Assembly: GCA_019677205.1 (NCBI GenBank) | Contig: JAAMXY010000606.1 | Location: 50,198 to 114,197 of the forward strand | Direction of reading: 5' to 3' | DNA: 64,000 bases | Source of the DNA: Pinguiococcus pyrenoidosus | Lineage: Eukaryota > Sar > Pinguiophyceae > Pinguiochrysidales > Pinguiochrysidaceae | Part shown: positions 40,649-50,052 of the stretch, in pieces | Layout: the number at the start of each line of letters is the position of its first letter | How positions within the stretch are numbered: the first letter of the stretch is position 1 | The notes under the pieces: generated by a model | Database searches by the model: none | The model's input: the letters and a program-made list of their open reading frames with translations, nothing else | What the model was told of the DNA's origin: nothing | Translations under genes and position numbers: made by a program

Positions 40649-42016
40649 ATGGCGGAAGCGGCATCAGCTGATGCCGCAAGCGGGCCTCTGCCCACCGACG
40701 ACGCTCTGGTGGACTTCGTCCGAGAGGCTCTCCAAGGCGCGGATCTGGACACCGTGACTTCGAAGGACATTCGCAGGAAGGCAGAGGCGCACTTTGATGT
40801 GCCTCTGAAGTCCAAGAAGGACGTCATCAAAGCGACGATCCAGGAGTTTGTGGAGGCAATGGACGAGTCAGAAGAGGCAGCGCAGCAGGCAGCACCCCAG
40901 GAACCGAAGCCGAAAGGCCGGGGAAAGGGTCTCCAGAAGGAAATGCTCCTGAGCGAGGGCTTGGCGAATCTCCTGGGCTGCGCCAGCGGGAAAATGGCGC
41001 GGACGCAGGTCACGAAGAGCATCTGGGCCTACATCAAGAAGCACGATCTGCAGGATCCCAGGGACCGCCGGCGGATTCTGCTGGACCAGCCCCTCCAGGA
41101 GCTCTTCAAGGCGAAGACGTGCACGCTCTTCTCCATCAACAAGCACCTGACCAAGCACCTCTGGGTCGACGACCCAGATCTCGTGGTCACACACACCGTC
41201 GACGCCGAGCCGCCAGAGGATGACGCGGCAGTCGCGCCCGAGGTGAAGCCCAGAAAAAAGGCGCCGGGAGCGAAGCGGAAGAAGCCGCCGAGCTCGGGTG
41301 ACGGGCGTGCTTCCGGATTGAGTAAACCGGTGCGTTCATGTCGCGGATGAGACTAGAAGACCATGAGGATGAGCATCAAGAGGAGAAGGAACGTCCAGCT
41401 AAGGCATCGTCTCCCCAATCTGTCCTTGTCGCAGTATGAGATCTCCCCGGCACTGCAGAGAATTGTCGGTGCCGAGGAGCTGCCGAGAACGGAGGTGACC
41501 AAGAAGATTTGGGTCTACATCCGGGAGCACAGTTTGCAGGATGAGAACGATAGGAGAACGATCTTGTGGGACGAGGTGGGCGAAGAAGTGTTCGGCCTGC
41601 CCTCCTGCTCGATGTTCAAGATTGCGAAGCTGGTCAACGTGCACCTGCGCGACGTGGGCTCGGACACGCCCTTTGGCGACCCGCAGGTTGCGGCAGAAGC
41701 GGTGCTGAATGAAAGCGCGGACAGCAAGCCAAAGAAGCGCCGAAAAACGGACAAGAACACGAGGGCACAAGGGGAAGGCCGGGGGCCGACGTACGACCTG
41801 AGCGACGCTCTCGCTGATGTTGTTGGATCGACACAGATGAAGCGGACGGAAGTGACGAAGCAGCTTTGGGTGTACATACGGGAGCACTCCCTGCAGAACC
41901 CGGAGGACCGTAGGGAGATCCTGTGCGATGACGCCCTGCAGAGCATATTTGGAAAGGCAAGCGTGTCCATGTTTGAGATGGCCAAGCTGATCGGCGCACA
42001 CCTTACGAAAATATAG
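40649..42016 (+). CDS. DEK_C plus triple SWIB/MDM2 domain protein
   Basis: Two exons, 40649-41329 and 41435-42016; 420 residues. An in-frame ATG at 40496 is rejected because it abuts a TATA-like run. Residues 18-75 are a DEK_C domain (DFVREALQGADLDTVTSKDI). Three SWIB domains follow, each with the T-(K/E)-V-T-K-x-(I/L)-W-x-Y-I core: TQVTKSIWAYIKKHDLQD, TEVTKKIWVYIREHSLQD and TEVTKQLWVYIREHSLQN. Between the first two lies a Lys-rich linker. SWIB proteins occur in chromatin remodelling and, in algae and plants, in organelle nucleoids; no targeting peptide is seen, so the nucleus is more likely. The acceptor TTGTCGCAG after a pyrimidine tract joins GLSKP to YEISPALQ as in other SWIB proteins. 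Confidence 0.88.
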
Positions 42017-42220
42017 TTCGCTCATGCAAGCTCCTTCCCACGCGTATGAGGCCATGAGATCCTCGTATATGGCCAAGGTGCCGCACTCGGAAAAGACAAA
42101 AGTTGGAGCCGCCGAAAGCCGAATTCGGCTGACTCTCGCGGATAAAAGATGCTTCCCCGTCCTCTTCGCGCTTCCGCCGCTCCCACCAAGCCGTCTCGCG
42201 CTTGCGTCGTCGAGAGTCGA

Positions 42221-42565
42221 CTAGTTGCCGTACAAGTTACGCAGCAGCAGCTTCAACCCATTGGTTTTCGCCTTCTGCAACGAGTAGAATCCGCATTGCT
42301 CGCAGCGGCGTCGGAGCTGAGCGACACTGCGACAGATGATATCTTTCTTCTTCTTCAGTCCCTGCCGAAAGGCGACGTACTCGAAGATGTTGACGTGGAT
42401 GTGATGCTTGAGGAGAGCCTTGCGGCACTGCGTCACCGTGGGCGGAACGTCGCCTCCCACGAGGTGCTTCACGATATCCTGCATCGCGACCAGCGGATCA
42501 CTTCGACCGTCCTGCGCGAAGAACCTCGACACCTGAGCATAGTCCTTCTTCGTGGCCTTGGTCAT
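42221..42565 (-). CDS. Small basic protein of unknown function
   Basis: A 114-codon frame from the ATG at 42565. I do not recognise the protein. It is basic, with KKDYAQVSRFFAQDGRSDPL at the start, a likely helical middle (DIVKHLVGGDVPPTVTQCRK), KKKKDIICRSVAQLRRRC and a CEQCG pair, ending in LKLLLRNLYGN. Composition and even spacing of hydrophobic residues look like a true helical protein. It converges with the SWIB gene at 42016 with about 200 bp between stops. An upstream exon cannot be excluded. Confidence 0.5.
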   Translation of the reverse strand: MTKATKKDYAQVSRFFAQDGRSDPLVAMQDIVKHLVGGDVPPTVTQCRKALLKHHIHVNIFEYVAFRQGLKKKKDIICRSVAQLRRRCEQCGFYSLQKAKTNGLKLLLRNLYGN

Positions 42566-43523
42566 GGTGACGCCAAGTGTCAAGGAGGCCAAAGCGAGAC
42601 TGGAAAGGCAGTTGCGCGTATGCGAAGGGCGTGGCAGGATCGGAGGCGCCTCGGGACGCCCGTGCGTTCTCTCGTGCGCCGCTGATCAGCGCCCGCAGAA
42701 AGACACGGAAACGCGCTGCTTATTTTTACGTGTTAAAGCAGGAAGAGGACTCCTGGTGGGTGACCCCCGGCATCTCATTTGCGGAGATGGGAACTCCGAA
42801 AGTCCGATCGTTCACTTGGCCAATGGGGATCGATTGTGGGGTCGGTGGGGGTATACCAAGACTTAAGACTTCCACGCTACTGGATCCTGGTTTAGCGACT
42901 GCAAGGATTTCGAAGCTTTCAACGCACAGGCGGCCTTTGGTCCGCCGTTCTTCGCGCTGGATTCCGCAGTCACTGCAGTTTAGCAGTCCTGCCCACCAAT
43001 CCCGCAAGGAGCACACCAACGGTGATCGCACGTTTCCAGGTATGATTGGTGAGAAGCGCGAGCGCATCTCAACGGCGATGACAGGTCCACCAAAGGAACC
43101 AATGACGGATGGATCGTGCGCTGCTGCGTAGAACGCGGCCCAATGGTTCAACTGAAGTTGGAAAAAGCGCGCCAAGTCCTTGGGAAAAGATACGCGAATC
43201 CCAGCTCCTCCAATGAGGTGGCGAGTCTGCCGCTCGGAATCGATGCTGTGTTTTGGCGGCGGTAGAAGGTTCGCTTCCGCCAATCCGCACTTTTAGCAGC
43301 ACTTTGCTCATCTGCTCGAATATCCTTTTCTAGCGATTGGCCATGTCACGGAACGAGTTGAAATCCATTGGCTGGAACCTCTGAAGCTTCGTTAAAATTG
43401 CAACCAACAGCTACCATGGCATTTGAGGAACGGAACCGAAGACATTAACCGGTGCCTCGTGCTCCGCCGCTTCTGAAGCCGCAGCGCGTTCGGTCGTCTA
43501 CGCCGCCAACACGCCACAGCACC
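42566..43523. other. Spacer upstream of the four-TM gene cluster
   Basis: About 960 bp. Open frames on both strands at 42577-43283 lack recognisable sequence and no ATG starts the longest. ATTGG boxes lie at 43336-43340 and 43367-43371, 150-190 bp before the first four-TM gene. I see no supported gene. Confidence 0.4.
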
Positions 43524-44453
43524 ATGGGTTTCCTTTCTCCGCTCAGCAAGACCGGCTTGATCGTCCTGATCGTGTTCCTGGTCCTCCAGATGATGTTCCT
43601 GGCCATGACGCTCTCCCCGGACGCTGATGGCCTCGACTGGGCAAGGCGGGAGGAGACGTGCGGTGCGCAGCTGCTCTGTGGGCGCAGTTGTCCGAGACGT
43701 TGGCTGATGGCGCTGGCGCCCTTCCCTCTTGCTTTCTTCAGGTTCTGTCGATTTCGAGTACACGTTCTACGTGCTGCGCGTGTGCGCCGAAGGCAACGGC
43801 AGGAGCTGCGAGGACTACGATGATATCGACAACCCGCCGGACTTCATCGACGCCGCGCAAGACGACTTCGGCGCCGGTGGCGGCCTCTCCGCGACCAACC
43901 TGACCTTCACCTTGATCCTGTGAGTTGGGATGCGCGTGGAAGTCGCGGCGCGGCAGTGGCAAAGCCAGAACTAATCGCTGTGGCCTTGTGTGTCCTGAAA
44001 GGTTGATCGTGGTTGGAGTCAGCTTGGGATGCGGCGACAAGGTAGGGCGGCCTCGATGATGCTTGGGCTCAGCCTTGCGGAAGATTGGCAGACTTGCGAT
44101 GACCACGGTTTCGTTTGGTGCGGCAGGTCCTGTTCTGCCAGTCGAGCCACTTCGTGTTCAAGGCCTTCCTCATCATCATGGATCTGCTCATGATCCTCTT
44201 CTCCATCGGAGCTGCTGGCGTGGCGGGCGACTCGGAGGCGCTGGACGACCGGGATGGTTGCAAGGACCTGACGATCACCACCGGCTACGGAATCGGCATG
44301 AACGCCTTCATGGTGTTCTGGATCCTCGCTCAGCTTGGCATCACCGTCTTCCCTTGTGGTCCGCTGGCCGAGGCGGCCTCGTCCTCCCAGTCCTACGGCA
44401 GCGGTGCCGCGGGCAGCAATGACGACAAGTTCACCACCGAGCCGGCGACCTAA
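43524..44453 (+). CDS. Four-TM membrane protein, copy A of a tandem triplet
   Basis: Four exons: 43524-43662, 43742-43919, 44002-44041 and 44127-44453; 227 residues. Four hydrophobic segments are seen: near residues 10-32 (GLIVLIVFLVLQMMFLAMTL), 98-115, 125-150 and 175-200. The first loop holds a Cys and a CEDYDDIDN motif, and the second loop a single Cys. The C-terminal tail is short and polar. I do not recognise the family; the topology resembles MARVEL or tetraspan proteins, but no diagnostic motif is present. It shares exon lengths of 139, 40 and 327 nt exactly with copies B and C. It is the most diverged copy. Confidence 0.8.
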
Positions 44454-45280
44454 GCTGCGCTCCTCCGAATAGCGGCTTGTGGGTTTCGGAAGGGAAAGCA
44501 GCGGCTCGCTGCGCAGCAGTCAAGCCTTGTGATCTCGGAGCATGAATCATGTTTGGGGCGGTGTTGGCATGTGTTATGTACGTTTTAGCATCAGTGGGCG
44601 CCAAGGCGTTCAAGCGAAGGCAATTTTCCAAACTGCATAAGATATTGCTCCGCTTGAGAGCGAGATTCGTTTCCATGGAGACTTGCGATCTTCGCGTCGG
44701 CCAAGCTTCCCCGCCACCAAGTCCTTGCGCAATCGCTGCACACGGTATGGGACGTGTGCCTGAGGCACCTTGCGCACGCCAAGGTCTGGGGGATTTCCCA
44801 AGCTACCTGGCATGGGACAGCGCCGCGGAGATCGCGGCGCTCCCTAGCCTTTCAGGAACATGTCCACACCACAAGGACCCATTGTGCGTCCCCCAGGCAT
44901 CTTGGCCACTTGCCCCAAGGGATGCGTAACCTGTTGACGATGCCTGTGGTGGCCCAGGGCCACACCTCGCTGCATGCGCCACAAAGCGCTCAAGATTGGC
45001 TCAGGAGTCGCGGCAAGGACGATGCAGACGGAATGATGATTTCACCGCCGTCATTCGTTGATCGTTTCGTCCTTAAGCCACCATTGGTCCCATTGGGCGA
45101 CAAAGTCCTCCCCCATTGGCAGAATCTGTATTTGAAAACTTGTGATCCCAGAGAATAGCAACCGAGCGCGCGGCGAAGACGTTAAATTCGTCCGTTTCGC
45201 GCAGATCTTGGACGCTGCGACGGTCTTGCAGAACGACGCCAAGTTGCACCGGGCCTTCAAGCTGCTCCCGCCGCAGCACC
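44454..45280. other. Spacer between four-TM copies A and B, related to the B-C spacer
   Basis: Part of this spacer (about 44875-45120) aligns by eye with 47040-47280 before copy C, including CTTGGCCACTT, a CGCCACAAAGCGC block and CCATTGG elements. It is therefore part of the duplicated unit. ATTGG boxes are at 45083-45087, 45092-45096 and 45115-45119. Confidence 0.6.
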
Positions 45281-46258
45281 ATGGCTTTCTTCAACCCCCT
45301 CAGCAAGATCGGCCTCATTGTCCTGCTTGGCTTCCTGCTCGTGCAGATGATTTTCCTGGCCATGACGCTGTCCCCCGACACCGACGGCCTCGAGTGGGCA
45401 GGCCGCAAGGAAACCTGCGGTGAGTTGCGCAATCCTTCACCTCCAGATCTCCCGCTGCATCAGGTTGGATGCAGGACCACTCCTAACTGGCAATCTGACC
45501 GTAGACTACGGCGGCCCTATCATCTTCGACTTGATCTTCTTCGTGACGCGCGCCTGCGACGTGGAGGATACGAAGACCTGCCTGGACTACGACGACATTG
45601 ACAACATTCCGGACTACCTCGAGGCTGCGCAAGACGATCTTGGCGCTGCTGGCGGGCTGGCGGCGACCAACCTTACCTTCACCTTGATCATGTGAGTCCC
45701 AAATCCTCAACTACCGTGTCGCCTGGCAGTCGTGTCTCCCCAAGGCAGCTTTCCGGGCAGCTTTCCGGACATCTCTAAGGACTCTCTCGCGCCCTATGGC
45801 CACAGGATGATCGTCGTCGGAGTCAGCTTGGGTCTTGGCGAGAAGGTACGTGTCCGCCGTAGCGCTTCTTTCCCGCGCGACGACACCCAAGAGGCCACAG
45901 CTTCTAATAGCACTTCCACTTGGTGCGACAGGTTCCCCTTCTCAAGTCCAGCAGCTGGGCCTTCAAGCTCCTCCTTCTCGTTGCGGATGTCTTCATGATC
46001 CTCTTCTCCATCGCGGCGGCCGGCGTTGTGGGCGATTCGGAAGCGCTCGACGATCGCGACGAGTGCACCGATCTGGAGACGTACCTTGGCTTCGGAGTCG
46101 GAATCAGCTGCTTCTTGGTCTTCTGGATCCTGGCGCAGATCGGCATCATCGTGTTCCCCTGTGGCCCGCTTGGAGAGAGCGTCTCCGCTCCGACCCAGAC
46201 CCAACAGGACAAGTCTTCTCACGACGACAAGAAGATTGAGACCGAAGTAGCTTCCTGA
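45281..46258 (+). CDS. Four-TM membrane protein, copy B of a tandem triplet
   Basis: Four exons: 45281-45419, 45505-45691, 45806-45845 and 45932-46258; 230 residues. Same layout as copy A. Exon 1 differs from copy C by only a few residues (PLSKIGLIVLLGFLL is shared). Intron 1 (85 nt) is identical to that of copy C over its whole length. Intron 2 carries a 12-nt tandem duplication (GGCAGCTTTCCG) absent from copy C. Exon 4 encodes SSSWAFKLLLLVADVFMILF and an acidic tail. Function unknown. Confidence 0.85.
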
Positions 46259-46429
46259 GCTGCGTGCCGAAGGGGTTCTTCTTTGGGGGGGGGAATGGTG
46301 CATGACTTTGACGGCATGTGCGCTTCGACGGTGTGGAAGGTAGCGGAACGTTGAAGTCCCTTGCCAAGTACTGTGGCGCTGACGACTATCCAGTGAGGCT
46401 TGGGCCGAGGCATTCGCGCATGGGACCTG

Positions 46430-46720
46430 TTTACGAGCTGCGGAAAGAACGAGGATGCCATGCCATTTCAAGAAAGTTGTTGCTGCCCCCTCCTCGGTCA
46501 CCTCCATGAACGCACTGGACACAACGGAAGATAGCTGGCAGGTGCATCTGGTGATGTGCGAGTCGCCCAAGCAGGGAGGCACGTGGAATCCGGGCAGCTT
46601 CACAGGGCTCACCCGCCGATCCAACGCCCTCCGCAGATCCTGGGAATCGGAAGCCTTTCGCGAGATCTACCAAAAAAGGCTGGCGCGCTCCTCGACCTCC
46701 TCGCCGCCGGACATGGTGCT
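46430..46720 (-). pseudogene. Truncated duplicate of the DUF1350 hydrolase 3' end
   Basis: Reverse-strand sequence here matches the 3' part of the intact DUF1350 gene at about 48915-49075 and its downstream flank near 48570-48650. DRRVSPVKLPG parallels DRRVSLVKLPG of the intact gene, followed by PCLGD in both. The rest of the hydrolase (nucleophile elbow and N-terminal half) is missing and the frame after PCLGD diverges. It lies downstream of copy B as the intact gene lies downstream of copy C, so it is a leftover of the segmental duplication. Confidence 0.8.
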
Positions 46721-47423
46721 GGACAGCGCACAGAGCACATGCTCATGCCCTCACCCCCCCGCGCCTACGAAGCTTCAGGGGGGAGGGGGTTCTTAGCAAC
46801 TTGCGGCGCGCGCCAGCGCCGTAGAGATCGAAACACATGGGAGATTCTTGGACGCCGAGTACACGGTCGCCCCGGAGACATGGGCGGAAAATGTCCCTGG
46901 GGTCACGGCCGTCCTTGCCCATACCACAGCATTCCCTTTTCATATCATGCCACAACCCCAGGCCTCGAAGGCGCTCAGCCATGTGGTGCCATGCGCCCAA
47001 TTGCCGCGCGGGGACTCGTCCACAAGGCAGGAACCGATTGCGCGACCCGCAGGCGTCTTGGCCACTTCTCCCCTGAGAGACCCGACTGATTGACTGCGCA
47101 TGTGGGGGCCCTGGGCCAAATGTCCCTGTGAACGCCACAAAGCGCGCAAGGTTGGCTCAGCAATCGCCGCAAGGACGATGCGGAAGGAACAACTTCCCAG
47201 CCGTCATTCGTCGATCGTTTCGTCCTGCGGCGCCCATTGGTCCCAACGGCCGGTGCGCTGTCCCCCCATTGGCAGATTCAACACGCGAGGAATTGTGGTC
47301 CAAATAAATAGCACCCGAGAGACTTTGAAATCGCCTGTTCCGCGCAAGATTTGCACACGGCGACTCCCCCGCCGAACAACACCAAGTTGCACCGGGCCTT
47401 CGAAGTAGTCGCGCCACAGCACC
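46721..47423. other. Spacer before four-TM copy C
   Basis: Contains the second copy of the duplicated upstream region (47040-47280) with ATTGG boxes at 47236-47240 and 47268-47272, 150-190 bp before the start codon. A run of C/G near 46757-46795 is low in complexity. No gene is supported. Confidence 0.5.
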
Positions 47424-48392
47424 ATGGCTTGCTGCAGACCCCTCAGCAAGATCGGCCTCATTGTCCTGCTTGGCTTCCTGCTCATGCAGATGATTTTCCT
47501 GGCCATGACGCTGTCCCCCGACACCGACGGCCTCGAGTGGGCAGGCCGCAAGGAGACCTGCGGTGAGTTGCGCAATCCTTCACCTCCAGATCTCCCGCTG
47601 CATCAGGTTGGATGCAGGACCACTCCTAACTGGCAATCTGACCGTAGACTACGGTAGCTTCGTCGTCAAGTTCGACTTGATCTTCTTCGTGACGCGCGCC
47701 TGCGACGTGGAGGATACGAAGACCTGCATGGACTACGACGACATTGACGACATTCCGGACTACCTCGAGGCTGCGCAAGACGATCTTGGCGCTGCTGGCG
47801 GGCTGGCGGCGACCAACCTTACCTTCACCTTGATCATGTGAGTCCCAAATCCTCAACTACCGTGTGGCCTGGCAGTCGTGTCTCCCCAAGGCAGCTTTCC
47901 GGGCGTCTCTAAGGACTCTCTCGCGCCCTATGGCCACAGGATGATCGTCGTCGGAGCAAGCTTAGGCTATGGGGAACAGGTGTGTGTCCGCCGTAGTGCT
48001 GCTTCCCCGTGCGACGACAAGCGAGAGGCCACAACGTCCAACAGCACTTCCACTTGGTGCGACAGGTTCCCCTTCTCAAGTCCAGCAGCTGGGCCTTCAA
48101 GCTCTTTCTTCTGATTACGGACGTCATCATGATCATCTTTTCCCTTGCAGCGGCAAGCTTGATAATCAACTCGGACGCACTCGAGTACCGCGACGGCTGC
48201 ACCGATCTGGAGACGTACCTTGGCTATGGTGCCGGGATTAGCTACTTCTTGGTCTTCTGGATCCTGGCGCAGCTCGGCATCATCATCTTCCCTTGCTGTC
48301 TGCTGGGCGAGGAGGCGCCCGCTCCGACCCAGGCCCCACAGGACAAGTTTAGCAGCGCCGACCAAAAGTTCGAGACCGAAGCAGCTCCCTAA
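47424..48392 (+). CDS. Four-TM membrane protein, copy C of a tandem triplet
   Basis: Four exons: 47424-47562, 47648-47837, 47940-47979 and 48066-48392; 231 residues. Exons 1-3 and intron 1 are nearly the same as copy B, while exon 4 differs at many residues (FKLFLLITDVIMIIFSLAAA against FKLLLLVADVFMILFSIAAA). Exon 2 is one codon longer than in B. The first loop keeps CMDYDDIDDIPDYLEAAQDD. Function unknown; likely a plasma or internal membrane protein. Confidence 0.85.
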
Positions 48393-48694
48393 GCTGCGTG
48401 CCGAGGAGACTGTTCCTTTTGGGGGGGGGAATGGTGCATGACTTTGACGGCGTGCGATTCGGCGGTTTGTAGTGTAGCGAAGCGTGTGAGTTCCATGCGA
48501 TTTGGTGTGGCTTTCATGACGATCCAGTGAGGCTTAAGCCAGCGCGTTCAGGCACAGAACCCTTTTTCGAGCTTCGGAAAGAACGAGCATGCCATGCCTC
48601 TTCAAAAGTCGTTGCTGTTGATCTTGTTCTCCTTGGTCCCTTTCATCAAGGCACCGCACACTGTGGTACATCGCTCGGCTTCCTCCGCCAATAG
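48393..48694. other. Convergent spacer, copy C and DUF1350 gene
   Basis: About 300 bp including a run of ten G at about 48420, also present after copy B near 46285. The poly-G and following AATGGTGCATGACTTTGACG block are shared by both copies and mark the 3' side of the duplicated unit. Confidence 0.5.
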
Positions 48695-49774
48695 TCATAG
48701 ATTCATGTGGGCGCGAATCACGGTGGATACAGTTGATACAAGTGGCGACGTGCGAGCTGATCCCACTTCGAACGACTCGAGCTGAGAGGCCTCCAAGGCG
48801 CTCAGCTCTGCCACGGTGTCTCGTCTCTGCGGCGACAGGTATGGCCTCCCTCGACTCCCAGCCAGGAGGGCCTCCTCCTGAGCCTCCTGCTCCAAGGCGT
48901 TCTGTACCCAGCGCCTCCACCTCGCGTCGCCCAAGCAGGGAGAGGTGTGGACTCCGGGCAGCTTCACAAGGCTCACCCGCCGATCCAACGCCCTCCGCAG
49001 TTCCTGGGAATCGGCAGCCTTGGTGAGATCCACCAAGCTCGCACGCTCTCCGAGCTCCTCGCCACCGGACATGGTCAGCAGTTGGGCGAGGAGGTTGCTC
49101 TGGTCCAGGCCATCGTCGCCAAAGCGAAGCAGCGTATGCTTGCATTCGGGCACCGCGTCTGCCAGCAGCTCCCACGTCTCCCTCGGCCCCGGGCGGAATT
49201 CCATCACCCTTGCCCCATCTGACGCGTCCGCCAGGGCGCGCTTGCCAAACTTTAGCAAGGGGACCGCGTCGTCCGCTCCGAAGTTGTTGAACGCCAGGTA
49301 CAGCATCGCCGCTGGCGCCGGCCTGCCGGCGGCGGCCAACGCCAGCACCTTGGCACCTAGGCTGTGGCCAGCCAGCAGCACTGGGATGCTGCCACTAGCC
49401 AGGCGTCGACCCCGGCGGTCCCGGGGCCAGCAAGGCTCCCTTCGCAGCGCCTCCACCGCGGAGCTGAAGGCCTGCCTGGCCTCTTCAGCCAGCTGGCCAT
49501 GGTCCCAGGAGCTCCCCCGCAACGTGGTGGCCACCACGGCGCAGCCGGGGGCAGCCATGGCCTCCAGCAGGGCGCCGTAGGCAGCCCGAGGCTGCAGGCC
49601 GAAGCCAAAGCCGCCCACGAAGTGCACGAGGCCTCGAAGTTCCGGCTCAGGAGGCAGCACCACCGCTGCGTTGGGGTAGCGGCGCCACTGCAAGCCACGG
49701 CTGCTTGCCAGCCATCCCAGCAGCCAGGCAGCCAAGAAGAAGCAGCGGGCGGCCACTTGGTGCAGCGGCGGCAT
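48695..49774 (-). CDS. DUF1350 alpha/beta-hydrolase-like protein with signal peptide
   Basis: A single exon; the ATG at 49774 gives 359 residues starting with PPLHQVAARCFFLAAWLLGW, a signal peptide, followed by LQWRRYP. The frame is open to 50032 but the upstream part has no family similarity. DUF1350 features: GLVHFVGGFGFGLQPRAAYG, a VVATTLRGSSWDHG segment, and a nucleophile elbow LLAGHSLGAK with Ser in GHSLG. Plant and cyanobacterial members are mostly plastid proteins of unknown function. The 3' part is duplicated as a pseudogene behind copy B of the four-TM genes. Confidence 0.8.
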   Translation of the reverse strand: MPPLHQVAARCFFLAAWLLGWLASSRGLQWRRYPNAAVVLPPEPELRGLVHFVGGFGFGLQPRAAYGALLEAMAAPGCAVVATTLRGSSWDHGQLAEEARQAFSSAVEALRREPCWPRDRRGRRLASGSIPVLLAGHSLGAKVLALAAAGRPAPAAMLYLAFNNFGADDAVPLLKFGKRALADASDGARVMEFRPGPRETWELLADAVPECKHTLLRFGDDGLDQSNLLAQLLTMSGGEELGERASLVDLTKAADSQELRRALDRRVSLVKLPGVHTSPCLGDARWRRWVQNALEQEAQEEALLAGSRGRPYLSPQRRDTVAELSALEASQLESFEVGSARTSPLVSTVSTVIRAHMNL

Positions 49775-50052
49775 TGCCGCGGAAGACGTCGTGTGCGGCG
49801 TCGGCTCGTCTCCCCACATTTGGACAAGTCGCCGAGGATGCCAGCGGGCGCATTCAGGGTCTTTTTTGTCTTTTTGCCTTCTGCGGGGAAGAAAGGGGTG
49901 ATTTGCAGCGATAAATGGGTGCCTTTCTCGGCGAAGAACTGCGTGGTTCATAGCTAGCTGGGTTGGTAGCAGTGGCTTCGAGTTGCTGATGAGATTGTGA
50001 TGGAGGAGAGGGGAAGTCATGTAGAAAGCCATCGGTTGCTAGCTGGGAGCCA

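Noticed and set aside
42726-43283. 185-codon reverse-strand frame
   Set aside because: No ATG at its start, no recognisable domain, and it overlaps an equally long frame on the other strand; treated as non-coding.
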